DNA of 64,000 nucleotides from assembly GCA_963920525.1 (NCBI GenBank), contig OY986438.1, forward strand, positions 74,634,636-74,698,635. The letters run 5' to 3'. The notes beneath the pieces are model-generated. The model saw only the letters and a program-made list of their open reading frames with translations, was not told the origin of the DNA and made no database searches. The position numbers and the translations under genes were made by a program. Source of the DNA: Dichetophora obliterata (taxonomy: Eukaryota > Arthropoda > Insecta > Diptera > Sciomyzidae). Position 1 is the first letter of the stretch, and every line of letters starts with the position of its first letter. Positions 31,079-41,405 of this stretch are shown one piece after another.

Positions 31079-32389
31079 TCAGATGAATGGGTATTTCACC
31101 ACATATCGACCGTCACTTGTGCGCCTGTGTGTTGATTTGAAGTGGTTTTCTGCGAAGATTTCCTCTGGCGTCTTTTTCTCTGCTTCTAAAGGCTCATGCA
31201 CCTCCCAGAGGCGCTGCATTAGTCGTTCGATGTTTTCATAATTTTCCTCGGCGTAGGCGAGGTTGCACGATGCGTTGGTTGCCGCTCCATCGCAGCGACC
31301 GAATGCAAGCCAGCCAAGCTTGCTAGCTTGAAGTGTGGGTTGACCAGAATCGCTGCGTCGGATCTCTGCGCCAATAATTTCTGCCCACAATGCTGCACCT
31401 AAAAGTATATCGATGTGCCGTGGTTCGCCAAACTGGGGATCGGCCAGCTCTAAATCGTTGAGTTCAGGCCATTTGCGTTCAAATTGCTGTGATGGTATTA
31501 CAGATGTTATCTTTGGCAGCACGGTTGCATGAATTTCTCGCTCATAATCAGTGACACGGCTAGCTATGCAGCATACAATTGCCCCATGCGCTTGGACGGC
31601 TGTTTTACCAACTCCTGTGATGGAAATCCGCGCTGTAGTAATTTTTAAGCCTAATCTTCGCATGCATTCCACCGTTATGAGGTTGATTTGCGAACCTGCA
31701 TCGCATAGTGCCCGTGCGTTGATGAAGCTTCCTTTGCTCGTTTTGAGCAATATGCAAGCTGTCGCCAGCAAGGTCATTTCGTTCTTTGGTGAACTGCATG
31801 CCTGCAGCGCCTGCGCTTTACTTAGTACTGAATGCATTTGTTTATCTGTGTTTGCACCTTGTGCTGGAATTGTTTTTCGTGCTATGGTCATTGCGTATTT
31901 TTCTTGCTTGTTATGATTTGCATTTGGGCACAGTGTGGAATTGTGCTTTAGTCCATTACACTTTGGGCAGCCTTGTTTTGCGCAGTCTTTAGTTTTGTGG
32001 TCACGTCTGAAGCAGTTGTTGCACATTTCAAATTTGCTTAGACGCGTCCAGCGCTCCTTCATGGGCATATCGCGCAGATCGCGGCATTTGTATAGGGGGT
32101 GGTCACCGTCGCAAAGCATGCATCGTTGAAATTGTTGCCGTGCCTGCTGGTCGCCGGCGACTGCGCCATGGTCACTCCACCGCCCTTGAGAGATGTTGCG
32201 ATTGTTGCTCCTTTGCGCTGATATTGGTTCTCGGTCGTAATCTGTTGCTGTTTCTCCGTGCGCTGCTCTTCGCTCCAAAAATTTTGCCAAATCTTTCCAT
32301 TTGGATATTTCGCCTTTTGGTTTATCCAATCTTGTCAATTCCCAATCATGCTTGATCGATTGGTCGATTTTTTTCATCACAATGGGCAC
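31079..32389 (-). pseudogene. BEL/Pao Gag nucleocapsid and aspartic protease
   Basis: 436 open residues. A capsid C-end leads into a Cys/His-rich nucleocapsid (CMLCDGDHPLYKC, CNNCFRRDHKTKDC, CPKCNGLKHNSTLC). The protease follows with ALCDAGSQINLI, where D-A-G-S replaces D-T/S-G; DxGSQ is typical of Pao-group proteases. The C-terminal LGAALWAEI and GWLAFG segments match the linker before BEL RT. The frame ends with YVVKYPFI next to RT. This is the longest intact piece of the element. Confidence 0.88.
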
Positions 32390-33201
32390 AAAAATTGCAT
32401 CCCAGTGCTCTACTGGAATTCGAAGCTAATGCAGTGACCGAAACACCATGTTCGTTGTGTCGATCAATGTTCTGAGGGCATTTATATCGCCGCGTGGAAC
32501 TTGATGTTGATTGAAAAGTCGCGTCAAGTGAGCATCGACGATTTTCTTGGTGTTGTCGTATCGCTCTTTCAGAGCATCCTAAAGGGTAATTTTCTGGAGT
32601 CATTTCATATCTGTGCACTAGGTTCAATGGCTCGCCTTGTAGTGCGTTAATGAGGCGATGGAATTTTTCATTGTCTGCATCGAGTCAACGTCGTGGACTA
32701 ATGCTTTGAAAGTATTTACAAATTTTGTCCACTCTGCATAGTTGCCATCGAAGCGCGGTACTTGTAGCTTTTGAAGAGCCGATTGCACGACTTCAACGCG
32801 CACTGGCCCCATAGTGCTGCCCTGGGTCTCTATTGTAGGAATTAATTTTTGTTTTGCTGCTATCTTACCTTTGCTGATGCTTTGACATAAAGTTCTTCAG
32901 CAGCGTCGCACTCGCCGTTTTCTGAATCAAGCTTTGTGTTATCTTCGATGGCCGATATAACTTCAGCATGTCTTGCGCGATAATCATTCCATGCGTCAGC
33001 TATTAACTGCTTACGCAGGATAAGCTCTTCAGCTCCTTCATTGGTTGCAATAGATTCTGGTAACCTTTCTAGTTGCTTTTGGATTGTGCGCTTGGCAGCA
33101 GCTCGTAATGCCTTTGCCATCATGCGTTTATTATTATTGTTCCGCTGCGCAATCGGATTCCACTTGTGTTCATAAAAGGTTTTTTTTTTTAATTCTAGCA
33201 C
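32346..33201 (-). pseudogene. BEL/Pao Gag N-terminal and capsid region, frame-broken
   Basis: Three frames in succession (33201-32860, 32812-32624, 32627-32346) encode an N-terminal basic helix region, then LQVPRFDGNYAEWTKFVNTF (the conserved BEL capsid entry, LPKF-G-W-F type), then ALQGEPLNLVHRYEMTPENY-like sequence. Short indels separate the frames. The start at 33201 is the first methionine after the leader. Confidence 0.75.
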
Positions 33202-33999
33202 TTTTACTTATTCGCGCAGTTTATTATTGATTTGCACTTCTAAAAATTTTTTTTCGCACTGTTAAGTTTAGCTTTAATCAGCTTAAGCCGCTTTGTTTTG
33301 ATTTGCTCGTTTTTTTTTTTTAAACTTGCGCTCGCACTATATTACACCTTTTCTAGTTATTTATTTCTAGCGCACTCACTAAAGGAAAGCTCTTTCTCAC
33401 TTTGAGTAGGTTTTGAGTTCAATTAACATATACACAAACTTGTGCAAACTCATCGCTGCCTCGTGTCCTTCGCTAGCGGTCACTCTTGGCTCAACGGTTG
33501 TTGTTGTTGCCTTTTGTTTTGCTTGATTTAATAAAATTTGGCGGCCTGATTTCAGACTTCTGTGCTCTTCACTCGCAATGATTTTTATTTTTTTCTTGTA
33601 CTCTTTACTCGTGCTGCACTTGCAATTGTACGACAATCAAGGTCAAACACTTGTAGGCGCTCCTAAAAACGAGCTCTGAGGTAATGTTTTTAGCACGCAC
33701 GATTTTCGATAAATTTATAATTTTTCATAAATTGGTTTTTGTTTTAAATTTACACTGCGCATTTGAAATTTGTATTTCACTTTGCCCGCACTTCGCTTTT
33801 GCGCTTAGCGCTGCACTAAAAATTCTGCGCTTTTTCAAATCGAATTCCACTGCACTTTTAATTCGCGTTAACTCGCTGCGTTTTACTGCGCTTGACTTCG
33901 CTTTTGTTGGCCAGCAATTTGCTTTTTTAAAGTTTATAAATGATTTTGCGCACAATTTTATGAATTATTAGTCGCGTGGTTTTTTGGTCGTTAGGACCA
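33202..33999 (-). other. BEL leader and primer-binding site
   Basis: No gene. Directly adjoining the 5' LTR, reverse-strand TGGTCCTAACGACC (about 33986-33999) begins with TGG and is the probable tRNA primer site. The remainder is untranslated leader rich in GCGC and TTTT runs. Confidence 0.65.
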
Positions 34000-34153
34000 T
34001 GAATAGATTTAGAATATAAGTGGACCGTATTTACTACTTACTCGTTTCGCGGTTATATTTCAACTGGTTTCTTTGGCGCATGAACGAGGCCTTCGGCCAC
34101 TCTCTCCTGCAGATAATTTGCGTCACATTATGTGCGCTCTCCGAAACGGAACA
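34000..34153 (-). repeat. BEL 5' LTR
   Basis: 154 bp. It begins TGTTCCGTTTCGG on the reverse strand and ends ...AATCTATTCA. It aligns with the 3' LTR halves. It also serves as the empty-site reference for the Tc1 insertion. Confidence 0.9.
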
Positions 34154-34158
34154 ATGCA

Positions 34159-35076
34159 GTTAAGTTGGAACAGGCCTTGGATTGAGAGCTCGTTTAAAAA
34201 AGAATTATCAGATGAACATTCAGACGAAGGTAAAAATATTTCAGGAATTTCAGAACAGCAGTTCCAAGAAACGTTTGGCAGGTTAAAATCTCCAGTTATG
34301 AAAATATGATCATTAGATTGCAGTTTTGAGCAAACTTTACTAATAGAAGCCAAATGTTTGCTATAAAATTCTAAGGTAGAAAGGGGAGGAGTATATGAGC
34401 ATGTAATAAAAAGGCTCAAGGAACCAAACTTAACATGAACACAACAGAATTCAATGTCCAAGGATTCTGGAATTAATAACTCTTCAGAGAAATGTGTCGC
34501 TTTGACTGCAATCAACACACCCCCACCTTTAGAGCAAATACCAGGAATGGAGTTTCTATCTTTGCGGTATATCGAGGGCGATTTTTCAAAACGTGCTTTT
34601 GCACTTTTGTCGAAAATGATTTTTTTATGGCAATGTGTTCGCTGATTTAGTTGTCATGTATTATTTTTATTTTAAAGTGAAAAATTATTTCTACAATCAT
34701 TTTATTGTAATAATATTGTAGAAGAAAGATTAGTTCTTACTCTTTACATTAACTAAAGAAACAGTTTTTTTGCTCTCCTGAAAAATTGTGATTATGCAAA
34801 TAGCACGTTTTGAAAAATCGCCCTCGATATGCTAAATTTGTTGCACAGAATTTCAGTATTTAGTGTGTTAGGTTTCAGCCAAGTCTCACTAAAAGCAATT
34901 ATATTAAAGTGAAGGTTGTGACTCAAAATTAATATATTGTTTAGTTTTGTGTTAGTGCCACGAACGTTTTGGTAAAGGATAAGGAACTGAAAGCAACAAT
35001 CTAGTTTTTTGATTCTTGTTAAAAACCGGAAAAGTAGCCAAGGAAGTTGTAGGCCGAGGTCTAAAAATAAATTCAT
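34159..35076 (-). pseudogene. J2 endonuclease N-terminal half, split by a MITE
   Basis: 35076 to 34831 reads LILYQNVRGTNTKLNNI, IIAFSETWL and FSI. The MITE follows, then from about 34568 YRKDRNS, GGGVLIAVKA, HVKFGSLSLFITCSYTPP and IFITGDFNLPNVSW down to LFQLN at the BEL insertion. QNVRG, SETWL, GGGV and GDFNLP are the standard APE-type endonuclease motifs (catalytic Glu and Asp included). With the MITE and BEL removed the domain is complete up to HHP at 26333. Confidence 0.88.
34573..34826. mobile_element. 254-bp MITE with CGAG termini and ATAT target duplication
   Basis: The terminus CGAGGGCGATTTTTCAAAAC (continuing to GTGCT, about 25 bp perfect) is mirrored on the right. ATAT lies at 34569-34572 and 34827-34830. 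One ATAT is exactly what the interrupted J2 endonuclease frame needs to stay open. The interior is AT-rich and non-coding. Same target and first four bases as the 54210-56905 transposon. Confidence 0.85.
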
Positions 35077-35930
35077 GCACCATCGTATTGTCAGGCCAAA
35101 ACTTTTGATCTAATACCTTGTGAAAAATATCACCAGGCAAAGATATTTTTAAAGAGGACTTAATACGCTCGTATGAAAAATTGAATTTGTAAACAGAGAT
35201 ATTTTTATTTACAACATTCAGCTTAGAGTTTATATAGAATAACACGTCTTCACCGGATGTATCAGCTGCAAAACGAGAAACAAATATAGATTTTGCAGGC
35301 TCAATAATCACAAGTTCTTTATGAACAGGGGCTTTGATACTGCTGTTCGATATTTGTTTCGGTATCGCTCCTGTAGAAACCGAAGTATTTTGAGAAGGTG
35401 CAGGGACCACATTTGAGGCAATACAAGTTTCAGCGTAAGTTTTTTTGTGCCAGAAACGCGAGGAGAATCAGCATTTTCCTCTATGATTGGTATTGCTTCA
35501 ACAGAAGGAGAAATCTGATCAGCGGACGCAGCGACCTTAGTTGGTGCGATATTATCAGTCTTTGACAGTATTGACAGTATTGACAGTATTGACAGATCCA
35601 GTTGATTGATCTTCAAGCTGTATGTTCACATTAGGGAAAACAGTTACAGTAGAAGGTAGAACAGTATTATTATTGGGCGATGGCATGGCTATATCAGTAG
35701 TTTTAGCTGAACTGCGAAGATTTTTGTTTGAACGTTTACGTTTTGGAGAATTGTAAGCTTCATCCATAATTTTAAACTTTTTAAACAAATCTTCGTATTC
35801 ACTCGGTCTATCTTGTGCTACAGTGACACATATTCGTATAAACGCACTCTTAATTTTAAATTTGCTACCTTCTCTCTCTTTTATTAATGCATTACTCAAA
35901 ACAAATTCAAACTCATATTGTTCACTAAAC
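34952..35930 (-). pseudogene. J2 ORF1, frame-broken
   Basis: Pieces in three frames: 35899-35555 (basic N-terminus containing YNSPKRKRSNKN), 35616-35308 (low-complexity) and 35410-34952 (IFVSRFAADTSGEDVLFYI, SLKISLPGDIFHKVL, KFWPDNTMVHEFIF). The last matches the C-terminal domain of CR1-type ORF1 proteins. A 9-bp repeat (TATTGACAG, three to four copies at 35569-35597) gives a VNT tract where the frame changes. The open frame extends past 35899 to the Tc3 boundary, so the true start is beyond 35930. Confidence 0.7.
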
Positions 35931-35932
35931 TA

Positions 35933-37335
35933 ACGGAAATTTGTACTGAGTGCAAAAAGCTGTTTTCGTTGTTGTTGTTTTATATAAATCAGTTCAGTTT
36001 AAATATTTTACTAAAAACAAGTACACATTCCTTTAAACGCACCTGAATAAGGAGGTCGAAAAAATATTAGTGGTTTAAAGAAATAAGTATTTGCTTGTAT
36101 TTAATTAACAATTGGTAAGTTTTGTTTAATTTAAATGTAAAAATATTTTCTTAATGATATTTTTTTAAGATTTTATCAAAATGCCAAAGGGAAAATACCT
36201 CAATGACACAGAAAAAGTCCAAATCAACCTGTACCATAAAGAGGGTTATTCAAATCGGGAAATTGGGCGGAGACTAGGAAGATCAGAAGCAGTCGTCCGC
36301 TCTTTTTTAAAAAACGGTGTTAATTATGGAGTTAAAAAAATCCACGAAAGGCAATCGAAACTGAGTATTCGCCAAGTTAATCAAATTAGGAAGGAAGCCA
36401 CCACCAAGTTTTTTGAACTTAACTCAAATAAAAGAAAAATTAGATCTTCCAGTGACAACGAGGCACATTGCACACATTTTACGTAACTCGGATAACGTTA
36501 AATGGAAAAAACCGGTGAGCAAGCCTGTGTTGAAGCCGCATCACAAAAAGGCGCGCTTAGACTTCGCCCAAAAACACATGCAATGGTCAACTGAGTGGGA
36601 CAATGTTGTGTTTTCCGACGAAAAAAAATTTAACTTAGATGGCCCAGACTCTTACAGCTGTTATTGGCATGATTTGCGAAACAATGACGTACGTATGTCA
36701 AAAAGAAACTTTGGTGGTGGCAGCGTTATGGTGTGGGCGGCATTTTCATCTAGAGGTAAAGCAAATATCTGCTTTGTGCCGCCCAAAATGAATTCTAAAA
36801 AATACACGGAATTGTTGGATGATGCTCTCATTTCATTTTTGGATGATAAAATGGATGAAGACAGTATTTTTCAACAGGATAATGCTGCCATTCACGTTTC
36901 TAAAGAGGCATTAAAGTGGTTTGAAGAGCACAACATCCCACTTATGAAATGGCCTGCATGCAGTCCCGATTTGAATCCGGTGGAGAATCTTTGGGGATGC
37001 ATATCACGCAAAATCTATGGACAAAAAGCCCAAGGACACCTTTACAAATCCGTGCTAGAGCTCAAGTTGGCCATTAAGGAAGCTTGGGAAGATTTAGATC
37101 GTCAGTTGCTAGAAAATTCAGTGAAGTCGATGCCGAATCGTATATTTGAAGTTATAAATAAAAATGGTGGACCAATTAATTATTGAAAATTAAATAAATA
37201 CCCATTCCTATTGAAAATTAAGTTGATGCGTTTAAACGAATATGTACTTGTTTTAAGTAAAATATTTAAACTGAAATGATTTATATAAAACAACAACAAC
37301 GAAAACAGGTTTTTGCACTCAGTACAAATTTCCGT
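35933..37335 (+). mobile_element. Tc3-like mariner, 1,403 bp, about 110-bp TIRs
   Basis: The terminus ACGGAAATTTGTACTGAGTG is repeated inverted at the right end, and similarity continues for about 110 bp. TA flanks both ends. It encodes one transposase gene with a frameshift. Confidence 0.92.
36181..37186 (+). pseudogene. Tc3-like transposase with one frameshift
   Basis: The N-terminal frame (36181-36486) carries a paired-type helix-turn-helix: YSNREIGRRLGRSEAVVRSF. It then shifts near a T6 run at about 36405-36412. The second frame (to 37186) carries DDE motifs: Asp in VVFSDEKKFNLDGPDSYSC, Asp in FQQDNAAIHVS and Glu in SPDLNPVENLWG, the last two separated by 34 residues. NLDGPD is typical of Tc3-type proteins. 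All catalytic residues survive; the single-base indel in a homopolymer is the only evident lesion. Confidence 0.92.
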
Positions 37336-37449
37336 TAGTTTAGTAAACAATATGAGTTGGAATTTGTTTTGAGTAATGCATTAATAAAAGAGAGAGAAGG
37401 TAGCAAATTTAAAATTAAGAGTGCGTTTATACGATTATGTGTCACTGTA

Positions 37450-38440
37450 CCTTTAGATCGAGCACCTTTAGATAGATTAGCCACCTCCAAAAAACCTTTC
37501 TGAGATTGTCTAATAAGTTATATAAAACTAGTTGTTGAAAATATCAAAAACACAAGCTGAATACAAGAAAGAATAATGTTAATTTCTTTGAATAGCAGTT
37601 TTGTGGTGGTTGACGGTAAAAAATTTTTATGCAGAAGTACACTTTTCAGATAGCTAAACTTGTGTTTTTCTAGAATTTACACTTCTGTTTATAAAATATA
37701 AAAAATTAGAAAGGTATTTTTTAATTTTAAAATATTTAATTCGTAAAATTGTAAAAATGAACTGTTTTTGATACAATTTCAATCAACTTTCTTTTTTATA
37801 TTAGTGCAATTATAAAAAAAAAATATTTTTATATTTTGTTAAGTTTTATCTATTAAAAATGAAACAGTAAAGATTATATCTCAATTAGACGAACACGTTC
37901 ATTGTAATCTGAGTACAAAAAACTTCATTTTTGAAACACTTGTTTCAGGTGCCACAGGGAAACCTATATTACTCCGAAAGTGCACCTAGCATAAAATATT
38001 CAAAATTTGCGGAGGTATTATTTCTTATTTATTATTTTTCTATTTGAAGTTTAGAAAATTTTTCCTTTTTTTATAATTTTCAATCAAATTTTTCAAACAA
38101 TACTACTATATTATTTTTACTGTTTTAGTACAAAATATTAAAATTCAAGTCTTATTAAACAATGTTAAAATCGGTGAAAAATTGAGTACTGCAGTATTTT
38201 AAAAATAGTACTCCTGAAATAGCTAAATAATATAGATGTAAAACCTCAACTTTCACATCACTCTGGCAACACTACAAATGTTTTTAGTATTGTTTTTTAT
38301 ATTTGAATATTTTGAAGTATTAGCTTTTAAATGGCATTCCCAGTTTATTTAATTATTGGTTTTTTTCTCTATTTTCTTAATGGCCACCTCATTCCACTCT
38401 GCGCCGCGGCGTTTTTTCATTGCACTTAAAAGAAAGAGGT
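37450..38440. other. Non-coding spacer
   Basis: AT-rich with no ORF, inverted repeat or RNA gene that I can support. A 3' LTR for the gypsy-type element to the right was looked for here and not seen. Confidence 0.4.
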
Positions 38441-38442
38441 TT

Positions 38443-39222
38443 CTATTGTAGAATGTGAAAATTTCGGAGTTTTTGGACTGGTCCTTCTGGTGACGATTCG
38501 TTATCCTTCCTTAGTTTGCTTTTCGACATCTTATTGGGTTTTGTTAGTTGGGATATTTTTGAAGGTATAATTTTTCTTGCTATGAAGACTATTAGTATAA
38601 TTATCAGGACTGTAAGACTTAAATTGGCGGCTAATGAAATCTCGTTTCGTGTGTCTAGTAATTTAATTTGTTCGGTATTGTTAATGTTAAATTCTCTCAT
38701 CATTTCCAAAGACAATATCTCCTCTATTTCTTTTGATTGGGAAATGGGTTGTAGCAGTGCTGGTAATGGCGTGTGGATGGTTACTTCTTTTGTTAAATAC
38801 GTTTTGTTGTTGATTTCTATGCTTGTGTTGTGGTATTTTATTATAAAACTTCCTTTTAATTTGATAGTTTCGTTATTCGTGGTTAATGATCCATTAAACT
38901 GGTTAAGAAGCAGTAATCCTGTTGAGATCTCCTCTATCTCAGGGATGTGCTGATTGTTAATAATGGTGCATCTTGCTGGTCTGCTCCGCATTAGGTTCGG
39001 TATATATAAAGTGTTGCTTATGTCTATGATATTACCATAAGGGCATATTGATAGCTTATTATAGGTTTTACAATCATTTTTTTATTCCGTAGGTTTTATT
39101 ATTACAACTCAGGATGTTTTCATATTCAACTTTGTTGATAACATTACCCCTTTTTTACGGGTTTTACCTTAATGGTATGACACTGATGATAAGTAGTGGT
39201 AGGTATTGTAAAGTTGGACGCG
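38443..39222 (-). pseudogene. Errantivirus-type envelope protein, C-terminal part
   Basis: About 182 residues are open (38991-38443), with more homologous sequence upstream in other frames to about 39222 (segments FTIPTTTYHQCH and KVEYENILSC). Asn-rich N-glycosylation-like sites and Cys residues mark an ectodomain. One hydrophobic stretch (LSLTVLIIILIVFIA, near residues 130-145) followed by basic residues is the membrane anchor and short tail. In insect errantiviruses this protein mediates membrane fusion. This copy is split and cannot encode a whole protein. Confidence 0.75.
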
Positions 39223-39830
39223 CGACTTTTATTTATACGCGGCTTACGCGTTTTACGCGAATTAAAAGTTTACGCGGTTATGTAATTTGTACGCGTTTTA
39301 TTTTTATTACCAGCGCTTAAGAGCGCTACTGGCCTGATTTAAAAAAAAGATTTCTATGCGCCGACACTCGAAAGTGCATTCAGGCGCTTAGAAATAAAAA
39401 TTAAAAGGAACAATTAGTTTAAAGCTCAAAACTTTAATGATTTTATTTTAAGATTTTCTTCGGCTTATAAAGCCAAGTAACAGTATTTTTTAACTTAAAA
39501 TAAATACAAAATTAAATATAAATATATCTTATTTAATATAATTGTAACTAAATAGAACATTAGTTTATGTAGTCATTTAAGTGTAGTTATGTAGTGTAGC
39601 TATGTAAACATAAAGTGCAAGCGAGTAAGAATGTAAACAATAGTTATGTGTTTGTTTTGTTTGTTTGCTACATAAATGTGCTTAGGCTACATTTATAGAA
39701 ATGTTAGTTTGTAGACTACATCTTTATGTGTTAATGTTTATAAATAATAATTGTATAGAACAAATGTGTTTAAGTTCGAGTTATAGAAATGTTTAGATTG
39801 AAGTACACTACAGTTTATTATATAAATTAA
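39215..39830. mobile_element. Unknown about 600-bp insertion in env
   Basis: Env homology stops near 39222 and resumes near 39835, so the segment between is foreign. It begins with a CGCG-rich stretch (repeated ACGCG, 39218-39300) and an AGCGCTTAAGAGCGCT palindrome (39313-39328), then becomes AT-rich with many TATGTAG/GTAGCTATG-like words. No ORF. Exact ends and target duplication are not resolved; a solo LTR is one possibility. Confidence 0.5.
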
Positions 39831-39834
39831 AGTT

Positions 39835-40560
39835 GACTTATTACTAGCTATTTTTATTTCTGCAAACTCAAGAGCCTCTTCTATATTTAAGCAAGGGGCT
39901 TCTTCTTTTGCAATAAAGATTTCTGTAATATTTACTTCTTCGTTAGATAATATGAAGGAATTAACTACTCCTGCTTTAGCCCAATTTAAGGCGTATTCTA
40001 TGTTAACAATTTCTTCTTTGAATATTTCTAGTTGGTATTTGATTTTTTGAATAAATTATTCAATAATGATACCTTCGTTTTGCATATTTTTTGAAATATC
40101 ATTTGTTATTTTCGTTAATCTTTTAATTTGTTAAATTGTTATTTTATTTATAATAAATTGCTTATTATTGTTTTCTAAAACATTATTAATTTTTTCCTCG
40201 ATAATATTGAAGTCAGCATGGTCAGGACTCCCTGCAATCCATTTACAGGCTGAACCTATAAAATCTAATGATCTTCTTGTTTTGTGTTTGTTATTATTCT
40301 ATTGATATTGTTTCTTATTTGCGATATAGTGTGGATGAACAAGGGATACAAAGTGTGATTCTGCGTTATGGCTTTATTTATTGCTATTTCCGTCTCGTTA
40401 ATAAACGTTCGATATTTTTCAAATTCGATCACTTGAACAATTTTAAAGGTTCCTGTCTGTAATCTAGCTGTTCCTGTATCTACGGTGATTATTTGTAAAT
40501 TAGAATATGCCAGTATTTGTATTTCTGCGTTGCATATAGTATGGAAGAAGATGTTAATTT
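39835..40560 (-). pseudogene. Errantivirus-type envelope protein, N-terminal/middle part
   Basis: Reverse-strand reading around 40000-40260 gives CKWIAGSPDHADF, NNVLENNNKQFIINK, QIKRLTKITNDIS and, closer to 39860, EEALEFAEIKIAS, a recognisable errantivirus Env block containing the heptad-rich region after the fusion-peptide area. At least two stops interrupt. It connects to the C-terminal part across the insertion at 39215-39830. Confidence 0.65.
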
Positions 40561-40572
40561 TTATTAGAGGTC

Positions 40573-41405
40573 TTAGTTCCGTATGTTACTCTTATGTACT
40601 ATTTTCCCTGATTCTGTTACTACTGTGGTATGCCTATTTTCTTTAACTATTTCTTCTTTAAATTTTGCCGATAATTTCGTTCCTATTCTCTTGTTTTGTT
40701 TTACATATATAACTTGTCCTGGCAAGTATTCTTTTATTAGTTGTCTATTTTTGTTATGGTGTCGTAGGTCAGTTTGTTGTTTTTCGGTAAGTTTTCTTAT
40801 ATTGTCTTGTCGTGTTTTTTCATAGTAGTGAGGGCTAAAATCCACGGTTCTGCCAAAGAAGAGATCTACCAGTTTCCTTCCTGTTGTGGAGTGAATGCTG
40901 TGGTTGTACTCGTTTGTTGATCTTTCAAGTAGTTCTTCAAAGTTTCTATTTGTTCCGTCGCTTTTGAGGCATCTCATAATTTCGGACAAGGTTGAATGAA
41001 ACCGTTCGACCTGTCCATTGATTTCGCTATTATATGGGGAGTTACATAAACATTGATTCCTAGCTCGTCTTTCATCATGAACATTATCGTTGCTAAATTT
41101 AGGGATTTTTCGTTATCTATTATTACTGATTTCGGAACGCCGTAAAAAAATAAGTCTCTAAGTGGTCTCCTTATTTCTTCTATTGATTTTCCGGGAATTA
41201 TTTTCGTTTGTGCGTATTTTGTAAACTTGTCTAGGCTAGTCAACGCTAATTTCTTGTCCGTCGAGTAAATATCTATATGAACCGTGTGACCGGGGTGGTT
41301 AGGCATGGGTCTTTCGTTTAATTTTGGTTGATTGGGGTGTCTTTCGTATTTATTCTGTTTACACGTTACGCATTTTTTTGTTACTCTCTGAATTTTGCTG
41401 TTCAT
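40573..41405 (-). pseudogene. Gypsy-type integrase of the second element
   Basis: The first frame (41405-40974) has the CxxC pair of the zinc finger (CVTCKQNK), HIDIY with catalytic Asp, and a second Asp in VIIDNEKSL, with a missing Glu region at the frame break near 40980. The next frame (40989-40573) has RSTNEYNHSIHSTTGRK and the C-terminal GQVIYVKQNKR, which resembles the GPY/F module. One frameshift separates the two, and the N-terminal His pair lies upstream in decayed sequence. Confidence 0.85.

Larger units (their letters stand above)
26459..34153 (-). mobile_element. Complete BEL/Pao LTR retrotransposon with 5-bp target duplication, host of a Tc1 insertion
   Basis: The 154-bp 5' LTR (34000-34153) and the matching 3' LTR (26459-27878, split by a mariner) begin TG and end CA in both orientations. 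ATGCA is duplicated at 26454-26458 and 34154-34158. Reverse-strand order is primer-binding site, leader, gag, protease, RT, RNase H, integrase: the BEL order. By eye the LTRs differ at about six positions plus two short indels over about 150 bp. Internal frames are broken, so it is not autonomous now. Confidence 0.92.
21478..35930 (-). mobile_element. Jockey/CR1-type non-LTR retrotransposon J2, host of nested insertions
   Basis: Reverse strand: ORF1 (34952-35930), endonuclease N-half (34159 to about 35000, cut by a MITE), endonuclease C-end (26333-26453), RT (22305 to about 23457), 3' UTR, and a TAAA-repeat tail (21478-21506 read in reverse). It is split by the Helitron-like unit, BEL and the 34573-34826 MITE. 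The endonuclease-to-RT linker and the first RT blocks are missing at the Helitron junction. BEL and MITE junctions restore the frame exactly. Confidence 0.85.
35819..37449. repeat. Inverted duplication of J2 ORF1 sequence with a Tc3 mariner exactly at its centre
   Basis: 35819-35930 (112 bp) is the reverse complement of 37338-37449 with about three mismatches and no net indel. The mariner with its duplicated TA (35931-35932, 37336-37337) lies precisely between. Homology ends abruptly at 37450. Confidence 0.9.

Noticed and set aside
37450..38440. 3' LTR of the second gypsy element
   Set aside because: No stretch matched the sequence to the right of its primer-binding site.
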